Shown here one piece after another: positions 44,277-53,356 of a DNA stretch of 64,000 nucleotides. Numbering within the stretch: position 1 is the first letter of the stretch; each line of letters starts with the position of its first letter. This stretch comes from G963665085 sp963665085 (GTDB lineage: Bacteria; Bacteroidota; Bacteroidia; Bacteroidales; JAAAOM01), in the NCBI GenBank assembly GCA_963665085.2, contig CAXXXS010000001.1:4712001-4776000 (forward strand), read 5' to 3'. The notes under the pieces were generated by a model. The model saw only the letters and a list, made by a program, of their open reading frames with translations, was not told where the DNA came from and did not search any database. The position numbers were made by a program, and so were the translations under genes.

Positions 44277-44837
44277 TTAATCATCTATCCCTGGTTTAAT
44301 ATGCCCCCAGTTCTCGCCAGACCGAATACGGTTTAATTGAGTATGAGTAATTCCAAACTCTTCTGCAATTTTATACAAAGGTTTGGAACTAGTTTGTAAT
44401 TTCTGCTTTAGACGAAGAACGTCATCCTCAGATAGTTTAGAATTTGTAATCCTTCGTGTACGGTTAGTCGCATAATTCGGATTAAGTTTATGATGAGCAA
44501 ACATAGTTTCTTTTGTTACCCAACGTAGATTATCATAATGATTGTTTGTTTTGTCATAATCCAGGTGAATAACATAATCTTGCAATTGACTTATTCTTGA
44601 AATAAAAGCCTCGGCCACAAGTCTATGAATTAACTTTGTAATAGAACGCTCAAATTTAAAACAATAGGCCAGATAACCTCTAACTATCGAAGGTTTTAGA
44701 AGTTTCCATTCCATTGTTTTGTCATTGAAAGCACATAACCGCCCATGGTTAGAGATTTTAAACATACGTGTATGTTTAGTTACATCGGAAAAATCAATAG
44801 GTTCCCATGATTCTCCTTTTAATAGTTCAAAGTTCAT
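44277..44837 (-). CDS. NUMOD4/HNH homing-type endonuclease
   Basis: A 186-residue protein. NUMOD4-like segment ESWEPIDF ... MFKISNHGRLCAF at residues ~8-45, HNH_3 core LIHRLVAEAFI ... VIHLDYDKTNNHYDNLRWVTKE (~65-110), and a C-terminal helix-turn-helix KLSEDDVLRLKQKL ... AEEFGITHTQLNRIRSG. The first H of the core (IHLDYDKTNN) and the N and later polar residues are kept, so it may be active. Free-standing HNH genes of this sort are selfish elements or phage relics. The start at 44837 avoids 14 extra hydrophobic residues; a CAAATATA (-7 in reverse) lies 21 bp upstream. Confidence 0.8.
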   Translation of the reverse strand: MNFELLKGESWEPIDFSDVTKHTRMFKISNHGRLCAFNDKTMEWKLLKPSIVRGYLAYCFKFERSITKLIHRLVAEAFISRISQLQDYVIHLDYDKTNNHYDNLRWVTKETMFAHHKLNPNYATNRTRRITNSKLSEDDVLRLKQKLQTSSKPLYKIAEEFGITHTQLNRIRSGENWGHIKPGIDD

Positions 44838-44858
44838 TTGCTTAATTCTAGGTTTACA

Positions 44859-44866
44859 CAAATATA
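44859..44866 (-). promoter_or_regulatory. -7 box for the HNH gene
   Basis: CAAATATA on the plus strand is an exact reverse-complement TAnnTTTG, 21 bp from the start codon. Confidence 0.45.
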
Positions 44867-44879
44867 AAAAAAATAACAT

Positions 44880-45232
44880 AATAACCTAATGCAAGAAAAT
44901 TATTTAGAGGATTTTACATTAAATAACTTAAATATTTTTTAAACAAACAAAAAGAGGTATAACAATACTGAAACTATTGCTATTTAAAGAGAAAATTAAT
45001 TTGAATTTGAAAAGAAAAATTATTTATTAAAAAAAACTCGATACTAAAAACGAAAAGAAACTAGAATAAATTCATTTATCTTTCTTATTCACAAATTACT
45101 ATCACCTATTAAACAGGAAACAATTGTTCGATTGCAAAAAAAACATGATAAATAATGACTTGACACAGAAATCAGCTCATAAAAAATTAATTACTTTGTG
45201 CACTTAACTCAATAATCAATAATAAATAACAA
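44880..45232. other. AT-rich intergenic region
   Basis: About 350 bp without a gene. I see nothing in it beyond AT-rich runs and, near its right end, a TTACTTTG that is one base off a -7 box for the GH92 gene. Confidence 0.4.
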
Positions 45233-47554
45233 ATGAATTACAAATTATCGTCTTTTGTATTTTTTACGTTTATTCTTTTTGCTTGCAATAATGAAACAAG
45301 AATAAACACTAGCAATTTTAACACAGACCAAACCTCGTTAGTTGACTTTGTAAATCCTTTAATGGGTACTGATTCCAAATTTGATCTTTCAAATGGTAAT
45401 ACATACCCTGCCATTGCAACTCCATGGGGTATGAATTTTTGGACTCCAATGACTAATAAAATGGGAGATGGATGGACTTACCAATATAGTGGTAATAAAA
45501 TCAGGGGTATAAAACAAACTCATCAACCCAGTCCTTGGATTAATGATTATGCAGCCTTTTCTTTGATGGCTGTTACCGGGAAATTAAAATATGAGGAAAA
45601 TGAGAGAGAATCATGGTTTTCTCATAAGGCAGAAACTGCTAAACCTCATTATTACAGTGTTTATCTTGCTGATTATGACATAACAGCGGAAGTAACACCA
45701 ACAGAAAGAGCTGCCTATTTTAAATTCACATTCCCAAAGTCAGATTCTTCATACATTATCCTGGATGGTTTCTTTAAAGGATCGATGGTAAAAATTATTC
45801 CAGAAGAGAAAAAAATAATCGGGTATTGCAGGAATAACAGTGGTGGGGTACCTTTTAATTTTCACAATTATTTTGTGGCACAATTCGATAAAGATTTTGA
45901 AATTACCAATACATGGAATGATGGCTGGAAGCTTCAAAAAAATTCAACAGAAGCAGAAGGGAAACATGTTGGGGCAATAATAGGTTTCAAAACAGAAAAA
46001 GGCGAACCTGTTCATGTAAAAGTAGCATCTTCATTTATTAGCCCCGAACAAGCCGAACTTAATTTAACAAGAGAAATTGGCCAGGATTCTTTTGAAGCAA
46101 CTAAGGATAAAGCTAAAACCGCATGGGAAAATGAACTAAATAGAATCCGGGTTGAAGATAATAATATCGATAATATCAGGACTTTTTATTCTTGTTTGTA
46201 TAGAGCGCTACTGTTTCCTCGAAAATTCTATGAGATAGATGAAAATAATAAAGTGGTACACTATAGTCCATACAACGGAAAAGTTCTACCTGGATATATG
46301 TTTACTGATAATGGTTTCTGGGACACATTCCGTGCTGTATTTCCATTCTTTAATTTGATGTATAAAGAATTAAACGGCCAAATAATGGAAGGATTAGCCA
46401 ACACCTATAAAGAATCGGGTTGGTTGCCGGAATGGGCTAGCCCGGGCCATCGAAATTGTATGATTGGTTCTAATTCTGCACCTATCATTTCTGATGCTTT
46501 TCTAAAAGGTTCGATTAAATCTGATTCAATCTCAGAAATTCTTCTTGAGGCTGTACTTAAAAATGCAAATATAGAAGAAAACAGACCAGCAGAATCTGTA
46601 GGAAGAGCTGGATTAAGTTATTATAATACGCTTGGTTATGTTCCTTATGATGTTGGAATTAATGAAAATACTGCCCGCACCCTAGAATATGCATATGCTG
46701 ATTTTACTATTGCTAAAATGGCTGAAAAAATGGGTAAACCAGAAATTGCCGAAAAATTCTACAAGCAATCACTTAACTATAAAAATGTATTCGATCCTTC
46801 TACAAACCTTATGCGGGGCAAAAATAAAGATGGAAGTTTTCAGGTACCATTTAATCCTTTAAAATGGGGAGATGCTTTTACTGAAGGAAATAGTTTACAT
46901 TATACCTGGTCTGTTTTTCATGATATCCAAGGACTTATTAACTTAATGGGTGGTAAGGACAAATTTATTGCACAGTTAGATACTGTTTTTGAAATGCCTC
47001 CTGTATTTGACAACTCATACTATGGATTTACAATTCATGAAATCAGGGAAATGCAAATTGTAAACATGGGAAATTATGCCCATGGCAATCAGCCCATTCA
47101 ACATATGATTTATTTATACAATTTCGCAAATGCACCTTATAAAGCTCAAAAAAGAATTAACGAAGTTTTAAATAAACTTTATTCTTCCAATCCTGATGGT
47201 TACTGTGGTGATGAAGACAATGGACAAACTTCGGCCTGGTATGTTTTTAGCTCGCTGGGATTTTATCCTGTCACTCCCGGTGTTGACCAGTACGTTATTG
47301 GCTGCCCATTATTTAAAAAAGCTACAATAAAACTGGAAAATGGAAACACTTTCGAAATTAATGGAAACAATATATCAAAAGAAAACTTCTACATTCAATC
47401 TGCAAGTTTGAATGGAAAAGATTATAACAACACATATCTTAATTATGATGATATTCAGAACGGAGGAAAATTATCTTTCGAATTAGGAAATATGCCTAAT
47501 AAAGATTGGGGAAGTTTATCTGAAAATCTTCCATATTCACTTAATCTTGAATAA
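45233..47554 (+). CDS. GH92 alpha-mannosidase lipoprotein
   Basis: A 773-residue glycoside hydrolase family 92 enzyme; these are calcium-dependent exo-alpha-mannosidases acting mainly on alpha-1,2 linkages of mannans or N-glycans. A lipobox (FILFACNN, Cys18) suggests surface or periplasmic anchoring. Motifs: VDFVNPLMGTDS, NTYPAIATPWGM, GIKQTHQPSPWINDY, DNGFWDTFRAVFPF, GRAGLSYYNTLGYVPYD, GNQPIQHMIYLYNF, DGYCGDEDNGQTSAWYVFSSLGFYPVTPG. Length is normal. No SusC/SusD pair is adjacent, so it is not in a standard polysaccharide locus here. It converges with the dehydrogenase gene over a strong terminator. Confidence 0.94.
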   Translation: MNYKLSSFVFFTFILFACNNETRINTSNFNTDQTSLVDFVNPLMGTDSKFDLSNGNTYPAIATPWGMNFWTPMTNKMGDGWTYQYSGNKIRGIKQTHQPSPWINDYAAFSLMAVTGKLKYEENERESWFSHKAETAKPHYYSVYLADYDITAEVTPTERAAYFKFTFPKSDSSYIILDGFFKGSMVKIIPEEKKIIGYCRNNSGGVPFNFHNYFVAQFDKDFEITNTWNDGWKLQKNSTEAEGKHVGAIIGFKTEKGEPVHVKVASSFISPEQAELNLTREIGQDSFEATKDKAKTAWENELNRIRVEDNNIDNIRTFYSCLYRALLFPRKFYEIDENNKVVHYSPYNGKVLPGYMFTDNGFWDTFRAVFPFFNLMYKELNGQIMEGLANTYKESGWLPEWASPGHRNCMIGSNSAPIISDAFLKGSIKSDSISEILLEAVLKNANIEENRPAESVGRAGLSYYNTLGYVPYDVGINENTARTLEYAYADFTIAKMAEKMGKPEIAEKFYKQSLNYKNVFDPSTNLMRGKNKDGSFQVPFNPLKWGDAFTEGNSLHYTWSVFHDIQGLINLMGGKDKFIAQLDTVFEMPPVFDNSYYGFTIHEIREMQIVNMGNYAHGNQPIQHMIYLYNFANAPYKAQKRINEVLNKLYSSNPDGYCGDEDNGQTSAWYVFSSLGFYPVTPGVDQYVIGCPLFKKATIKLENGNTFEINGNNISKENFYIQSASLNGKDYNNTYLNYDDIQNGGKLSFELGNMPNKDWGSLSENLPYSLNLE

Positions 47555-47567
47555 TGATTGATTTGTA

Positions 47568-47606
47568 TTTTGATTAGCTTATATTCGTATTATAAGCTAA
47601 TCAAAA
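47568..47606. terminator. Bidirectional terminator, 16-bp stem
   Basis: TTTTGATTAGCTTATA (47568-47583) pairs perfectly with TATAAGCTAATCAAAA (47591-47606) around a 7-nt loop. The right arm includes the stop and last codons of the minus-strand dehydrogenase gene (ends 47597). Confidence 0.85.
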
Positions 47607-48634
47607 TCAATCATAGCCTTCATCACCCCGTCTTTATAATCAGCAACCATATCGAAAGCTTCTTTTGTTTTTTCAAGAGAAAAACGATGTGTAGTCATAA
47701 TATCGATATTTACTTTTCCTGAAGCAATCATTTCAAGTGCTTCTTCAACACATTCATTCTGGCGCCTGACGTTAATAATCGTGATTTCTTTGCGTCTCAT
47801 TTTACTTGCATCCATCTGCCAAAAATCGAATTCTGGTATACCTACGAGCATAAGTTTTCCTCCAGGCTTAAGTAAATCAATTGCATTTTCTAAAGCCTCC
47901 TGCTGCCCACAACATTCAAAAACAATATCAAGAGATTCAGGAATATCCGATAAGATTTTATCAACTACATTTTCTTTTTTTGGATTTGAGGTTAAAACAG
48001 CTCCTGCTTTTTTTGCCATTGATATTCGCTCTTCTATCTTTTCTGTTACATAAATTTTTGATGCATTATAACTTTGTGCAGAAAAAAACACACTCATTCC
48101 TATAGGTCCGAAACCTAAAATACCTATTGTTGTTCCTTTTTTTAATTCCGATCGTTTAACTGCATAAAGACCAACAGATAAAGGCTCTGATAAAGCGGCG
48201 TGATCATACGTTAATTTATCATCTATTTTAAAACAGCTTTTTTCCGGCATCGTAATATAATCAGACAAACATCCTTCTGCCTGTCCGGGACAACCCAGAA
48301 ACTTTAAATTTCTGCATGTATGTGGCCTGCCTGCTTTACACTGGTCACATTCCCAGCATGGCATTGCAGGATCAATTGCAACCCTGTCTCCAGTTTTTAA
48401 GGTCTTTACATCTTCACCTACACGAACAACTTCAGCTGCTCCTTCATGTCCAACAGCAAAGGGATATTCAACTACCTGATCTCCAATTCGACCTGTTTTA
48501 TAATAATGTATATCACTTCCACAAACACCTATACATTTCATTTTAAGCAAAACATCTGTACTGCTTTCAATCGTTGGCATTTCAGCCTCTACCATTTTTA
48601 ACTTATTGATGTCTGTAAGCACTATCTTCCTCAT
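47597..48634 (-). CDS. Zinc-dependent medium-chain dehydrogenase (sorbitol/xylitol dehydrogenase-like)
   Basis: A 345-residue MDR-family dehydrogenase. Catalytic zinc ligands in CIGVCGSDIHYYK and VGHEGAAEV; the structural zinc Cys cluster in CWECDQCKAGRPHTCRNL; the nucleotide site GILGFGPIGMSVFF. YYKTGRIGD resembles the polyol dehydrogenase subgroup (sorbitol, xylitol). The Glu after the fold (VTEKIEERI) argues for NAD rather than NADP. Cytosolic; the exact polyol is unknown. The 3' end is part of a terminator shared with GH92. Confidence 0.88.
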   Translation of the reverse strand: MRKIVLTDINKLKMVEAEMPTIESSTDVLLKMKCIGVCGSDIHYYKTGRIGDQVVEYPFAVGHEGAAEVVRVGEDVKTLKTGDRVAIDPAMPCWECDQCKAGRPHTCRNLKFLGCPGQAEGCLSDYITMPEKSCFKIDDKLTYDHAALSEPLSVGLYAVKRSELKKGTTIGILGFGPIGMSVFFSAQSYNASKIYVTEKIEERISMAKKAGAVLTSNPKKENVVDKILSDIPESLDIVFECCGQQEALENAIDLLKPGGKLMLVGIPEFDFWQMDASKMRRKEITIINVRRQNECVEEALEMIASGKVNIDIMTTHRFSLEKTKEAFDMVADYKDGVMKAMIDFD

Positions 48635-48704
48635 AAAAATTCTTTTTATTATCCATTCAAATTACGCCACAAAAATCAAGTTTAACAAATTGATTTTTTC
48701 AAAA

Positions 48705-48734
48705 CAAAAAAGGGCATGAAAAATTTCATGCCCT
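48705..48734 (-). terminator. Terminator of the peroxiredoxin gene
   Basis: AGGGCATGAAA pairs with TTTCATGCCCT (48711-48734), with an A-run on the left that becomes the U-tract in the minus-strand transcript. It is 25 bp past the peroxiredoxin stop. Confidence 0.85.
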
Positions 48735-48758
48735 CTATCATATTATGATTACAAATGA

Positions 48759-49391
48759 TTATTTACTTCCTAAATATTCTGCAACGCTTTCCTGAGTTGC
48801 TTTCATTGCTTTATCACCTGGTTTCCAGTTTGCAGGGCAAACTTCTCCATTTTCTTCAAAATACTGAAGAGCATCAACCATACGAAGAGCTTCATCTACG
48901 CTTCTTCCAAGAGGCATATCATTAACAACCTGATGCCTTACAACACCATTTTTGTCAATTAAGAATAATCCACGATATGCTTGAGGGGTTCCAACGAAAG
49001 TTGAATTTCCATCTTCATCATAGTCATATTCTCCGGCAAGGACATCATAATTTTCTGAGATAGTCTTTGAAAGATCTGCAACTAAAGGATATGACACACC
49101 TTTAATTCCACCATCTTTTAATTCAGTCTGTAACCACTTCCAGTGAGAAAATTCAGAATCCACAGAACAGCCAACTATTGCTACGTTTCTTTTCTCAAAT
49201 TCTGCTTTCTTTTCTTCAAAAGCTAAAATTTCAGTTGGGCAAACAAATGTAAAGTCTGCCGGATAAAAATAAAACAACACATATTTATCACCTACATATT
49301 GATCTAAAGAAAAATTTTCAACGATTTCTCCACCGTTTACTACGGCATTTGCTTTGAATGAGGGAGCTTTTTTACCTACTAATACTGACAT
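48759..49391 (-). CDS. Typical 2-Cys peroxiredoxin
   Basis: A 210-residue peroxidase of the Prx1/AhpC group, reducing H2O2 and alkyl peroxides. The peroxidatic Cys is in YPADFTFVCPTEILAFEEK and the resolving Cys in GEVCPANWKPGDKAM; the GCSVDSEFSHWKW segment is typical. No AhpF is next to it; reduction would come from thioredoxin or another partner. Monocistronic, with its own terminator. Confidence 0.95.
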   Translation of the reverse strand: MSVLVGKKAPSFKANAVVNGGEIVENFSLDQYVGDKYVLFYFYPADFTFVCPTEILAFEEKKAEFEKRNVAIVGCSVDSEFSHWKWLQTELKDGGIKGVSYPLVADLSKTISENYDVLAGEYDYDEDGNSTFVGTPQAYRGLFLIDKNGVVRHQVVNDMPLGRSVDEALRMVDALQYFEENGEVCPANWKPGDKAMKATQESVAEYLGSK

Positions 49392-49536
49392 AATTATTGA
49401 TTTATTTGTTAAAATTATTATTCTATGATTTTCTATAAATTTTACCGCTACATAAAGTTTTTACAATAGCTAAATTACCACTTCATAACAATACAAAATG
49501 TAAATTGTTTAATTCAAAAAATATTTTTTCAGAGAA

Positions 49537-51486
49537 TTATTCGAATTCTACTATATCAGGCGATTTGGCAAAAAAGTTTTCAATCCTCAGTCTATTTTCC
49601 CCTGTTAGTTGGATATATGCAGGATTTGCATCTATCGGAACCCTTGGATACCATGCTAATCTTAATTGAATTGTATTAAAAGCAAGTCTTTCATTTCTAA
49701 GCCTGAAACCAACCCCGTGGCCTGTATAAAATTGTCCATTATATACAGCCCTGTTCGTGTTACATATCCATCCCAAATCTGAAAACAAATAAAATGCTAC
49801 CCTAAAACCATAAAGATAATATGGAGTAAATGTTACACTTTCAAGATTTAAAGTCATCTTCTGATTTCCATAAAAATCATTGCTTCTTAATCCAACAATA
49901 CCTTCTTTATTATTTATACTAATATATTCATCTTCAAACCTATTTATTCCCCTGCTAAAATTAGTTTTCACAAAAAACCTGCTTTTATTTAATCCATGAT
50001 TTAATAACCGCGAATAATAAAGTGTATTGAATTCAATAGTTCCTTGCTCTATATCTTTATTTCTATAAAATCCGCCAAAATTAGCCGCATAATAAAAATA
50101 GCCTCCTTTGGAAAAGACTTTTGCTTGAGATAGATGTAATCCAAAATAAGGTCTCGTATAAAATTCATCAACCTCAAATCCTCCCGTTAAATTTACTAAA
50201 GAACCATATGGTATATCTTCTATTCGTCCATAACTATAGATAAGGCTACTTCTTTTAAAATTTTGTTTTGAAAAAGCTAAACTTCCTAAATAAGTTGTTT
50301 TTTCATGAAACCTATAAAAGAAAAAATCATCGGTTTCTGATGGTCTTTCTTCATAATCTGTATTAATAAATCTCATACCTAAAACAATGTTGGCCTTTTG
50401 CTTTGTTAAATGATTTTCTTTTTTAATTGGGAAAGATCGTCCTAACCAAAAGTCATATGAATTCAAATCAAAATATTTATCAAGTAACAAAGTATCTCCA
50501 ATTCTAATATCTTCCTGAGATTTTATTTTTCTAATCTGAATTCCTCCAGCGGTACGAATATTTGAAGCAAAAAAGTTGCGTTGTAGTTGACCTAAATATG
50601 AGTTTGTCCCGTACTTATTTGAATATTGAAATTTTAAATCAGTAAAACTTCCATAAAGGTTATTCACCCTAAATTCTCCAACATAACCTAAAGTAGAATT
50701 CTCATTATCATCCCAAAAAATTGAATGCCTGACTTCCCTACCAAATCCTAATATATTACTATTCCAAATATCAAGTTGCCCCGATGTAAAATCAGTAGTG
50801 TTTAGTCCAAAAGCTTCTGACCAAATATCTTTTGTAATAACTGTAATATTTACGGAATCACCTTCTTCTTCAACCACCAATTTTGCATCAACAATATAAG
50901 ATAATGAACGTAATAAACGTTCATTGTCTGCTAACATTTCAGGCTCAACTTTATCACCTTCCTTGAATAGCATATTGTTTCGGATTATCCGTTCATTTGT
51001 TTTGAACTGTAGTTTATTGCCGGTTTTTGCCAACCAGGTTGAAGCTGTTCTTGCCGTATCATTAATAGTAGGGCCAAATGGTTCTAACCTTACATACTTA
51101 ATATTTTTTATAACTCTTTCATGATAAGGCTCAAAAGGCAATTCACTATCTTTGTTATAATATCCATTTATAGCATTGGTTTCATTCTTAAGGATTAACT
51201 GTAAGGCTTTAAATAGTATTTTATCTGAACTTTGATTGTTTTTCAGGGTATCTATTAATTCATCAGCATTTCCAATCTTATATTTCCTTACTTTATAATC
51301 TACGTCATTGGGTATATAGAATATTGTATCTTTTTTAACCTGGTACTTATTCTTATCAATAATTAAAACACTTCCCTTCGATAAAGTGACAGTATCATTT
51401 ATCAATATTTGATTATTTAATTGTGCAAAGCTATTTTGAACTATCAGCCAATTAAGAAAAACAAATAAAAGAAATTGTCTTTTCAC
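49537..51486 (-). CDS. Omp85-superfamily outer-membrane protein (BamA/TamA-like)
   Basis: A 649-residue outer-membrane protein with a signal peptide (to NSFAQ). An N-terminal region (~residues 120-220) contains one recognisable POTRA repeat (IIRNNMLFKEGDKVEPEMLADNERLLRS LSYI, then DSVNITVITKD); the remainder is a beta barrel ending in RLRIENFFAKSPDIVEFE. The barrel includes GVGFRLRN near the end. It is not the essential BamA, which has five POTRA units and about 800 residues. Such short members are common in the phylum; their role in lipid or protein transport is unknown. Confidence 0.8.
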   Translation of the reverse strand: MKRQFLLFVFLNWLIVQNSFAQLNNQILINDTVTLSKGSVLIIDKNKYQVKKDTIFYIPNDVDYKVRKYKIGNADELIDTLKNNQSSDKILFKALQLILKNETNAINGYYNKDSELPFEPYHERVIKNIKYVRLEPFGPTINDTARTASTWLAKTGNKLQFKTNERIIRNNMLFKEGDKVEPEMLADNERLLRSLSYIVDAKLVVEEEGDSVNITVITKDIWSEAFGLNTTDFTSGQLDIWNSNILGFGREVRHSIFWDDNENSTLGYVGEFRVNNLYGSFTDLKFQYSNKYGTNSYLGQLQRNFFASNIRTAGGIQIRKIKSQEDIRIGDTLLLDKYFDLNSYDFWLGRSFPIKKENHLTKQKANIVLGMRFINTDYEERPSETDDFFFYRFHEKTTYLGSLAFSKQNFKRSSLIYSYGRIEDIPYGSLVNLTGGFEVDEFYTRPYFGLHLSQAKVFSKGGYFYYAANFGGFYRNKDIEQGTIEFNTLYYSRLLNHGLNKSRFFVKTNFSRGINRFEDEYISINNKEGIVGLRSNDFYGNQKMTLNLESVTFTPYYLYGFRVAFYLFSDLGWICNTNRAVYNGQFYTGHGVGFRLRNERLAFNTIQLRLAWYPRVPIDANPAYIQLTGENRLRIENFFAKSPDIVEFE

Positions 51487-51686
51487 ACTTTTTCAAATAG
51501 GAAATATCCTCTTAAATTTATTTAAATAAACACATCAATATAATAAAACATAAAATATTAAAAAAAAGTTAATTGTCCTGTTTTTATTATATTGATAATA
51601 TACAGACTCTTATTACTAATAAACAAGAGAAAATTGTTCTGTAAATTTCCTGATATATACGAAAAAAAACAATTCAAGTTGATGTT

Positions 51687-53318
51687 TTATAAACCTAAAA
51701 CATCAACTCCTTGCTCAAATACAATGTCAAGTGGAATATTGTTTGAATTAACTTTATCCAAAGCATCCTGAAGTTCTGAAGATATAACTCCTTTTTCTTT
51801 AAGCAGATTGGAAGCTGCATCATAGTTTCCATTTCCCTGAATCGTTAATATTAATTCAGATAGGGAATTCATAGCTTCTTGCATCTTTTCGAAATTTACA
51901 GTAAATGTTCCATCTTCATTTAAAGTAAATGCTTCTTTCTCTTTAAAATAATTATACCTAATAAGATTTGCTCTTCCATGAGAACTGGATGCCCCAAATC
52001 GGATGGAACGGAAAATACCAGCCATAAAAGTCACATAGTTATCCATAAGATCGACATCAAGCTCTCCCATTTCTTTCAACTTTGTAACCATAAAAAGTCC
52101 TAATATATCAGCTTTCCCTTCTTCAAGGGTTGTTGACATATTACCTAAATTCTCGCGGACTGAACCTTTCCCGGTAATAGTTTCTTTTATACCTAATCCA
52201 TGAGCAACTTCATGAAACATTGTATTCTCAAAGAAAGCATCAAAAGTAACGTGTTGTTTTTGCTCTGGGCTTATCAATACTTCTGATATGGGAACAAGTA
52301 TTTTATCAAATTTTGCCTGCATGGAATTCTTAAGCTGCAACCTTCTACTACCTTTCTCTAAATGTACCCGTTCATCATTTGGTAAATTAATTGCTATTGT
52401 TTTACTACCCGCATTACAATCTCCAGCATAATATACAACATCATAAGCCCCTAAATCGGAATCAGATCCGGGAGTCTCTTTTTTGTATTCTTCTGAAACA
52501 GGTAGCTGTTTTTGAAGATCAGGTAACAATGCAGCATATTTTTGAAGCCGATCACTCCAATTCTTATCTTTAATTAAAATATAAGCTTCATGTGAAGTTT
52601 TTATTCCGAATAAAGCATCCTCATAATTTTCAATTGGCCCAACAACAAAATCAATTGTATTTTCCTTCATTTCCATCCAGGCCATATCACTATCGAAATA
52701 ATCATCTGTAAGTAAAGCCTCTGAACGCAAGTTTAGATATTTTTTAAATCCTTCATCCTCTGCCAAATCCGCTGCTTGTTTTAACAAAGACGAAGCTTTT
52801 TCCACCTCTGCTTTAAACGCCTCATGATAAGGTATTACTTTTAGATTTCCGTTTTCATCTCTACGTATTATTGTATATAAACTATTCTTGTCTTCAGACT
52901 CAAGTGCCTTGAATTCATCTTCTGTCATGTCTGTAGGATAAAAATTTGCTCCTGCAGGTTTTTCTCCTATTCCCTGTATAAAAGGTTTATTTCCATCCAG
53001 TCTTTCCCATGGCCCATAATTTATTTCCACAAACTTTTTAAGATTTTCATCTTCGATTTTACTCAAAAGCCCTGTTTTATCACCATAAGCTTCAATCCAG
53101 TATAACTCGTGCATAATATCAGAAGCTTCAAATAAAAGAGGAAGCATTTTTTTCTGATTTTCCGTTAATACAGATAAATCCGTTTTTAAAGCAAACGAAG
53201 CAAATTCATTTACTTTACTTTCAATATCAATAGTTTCTACAGGTTTTAACATCTCTTTTTGTTTACAACTAAATATTAGTGTTGTTAAAACAACAAACAC
53301 AATAAATGTTCTTTTCAT
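51687..53318 (-). CDS. M49-like zinc peptidase lipoprotein
   Basis: A 543-residue lipoprotein (lipobox FSCKQ near residue 17). The zinc motif HEVAHGLG lies within NTMFHEVAHGLGIKETI, and a downstream LEEGKADILGLFMV provides the third ligand Glu, as in the dipeptidyl-peptidase III-like branch that has HExxH instead of the classical HExxGH. Family members are annotated as Zn-dependent hydrolases or DPP III-like; activity on peptides is inferred. It follows proS (minus strand) with 38 bp including a 20-bp palindrome. Confidence 0.82.
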   Translation of the reverse strand: MKRTFIVFVVLTTLIFSCKQKEMLKPVETIDIESKVNEFASFALKTDLSVLTENQKKMLPLLFEASDIMHELYWIEAYGDKTGLLSKIEDENLKKFVEINYGPWERLDGNKPFIQGIGEKPAGANFYPTDMTEDEFKALESEDKNSLYTIIRRDENGNLKVIPYHEAFKAEVEKASSLLKQAADLAEDEGFKKYLNLRSEALLTDDYFDSDMAWMEMKENTIDFVVGPIENYEDALFGIKTSHEAYILIKDKNWSDRLQKYAALLPDLQKQLPVSEEYKKETPGSDSDLGAYDVVYYAGDCNAGSKTIAINLPNDERVHLEKGSRRLQLKNSMQAKFDKILVPISEVLISPEQKQHVTFDAFFENTMFHEVAHGLGIKETITGKGSVRENLGNMSTTLEEGKADILGLFMVTKLKEMGELDVDLMDNYVTFMAGIFRSIRFGASSSHGRANLIRYNYFKEKEAFTLNEDGTFTVNFEKMQEAMNSLSELILTIQGNGNYDAASNLLKEKGVISSELQDALDKVNSNNIPLDIVFEQGVDVLGL

Positions 53319-53325
53319 TTTTAAA

Positions 53326-53345
53326 TATTTAAGAATTCTTAAATA
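53326..53345. promoter_or_regulatory. 20-bp perfect AT-rich palindrome
   Basis: TATTTAAGAATTCTTAAATA is its own reverse complement. It sits 8 bp upstream of the M49-like gene start and 12 bp after the proS end. Possibly an operator, but at this AT content it might be chance. Confidence 0.35.
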
Positions 53346-53356
53346 AGATATATTAA

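Noticed and set aside
44277..44837. HNH gene as part of a restriction-modification or phage unit
   Set aside because: No methyltransferase, terminase or structural phage gene is adjacent.
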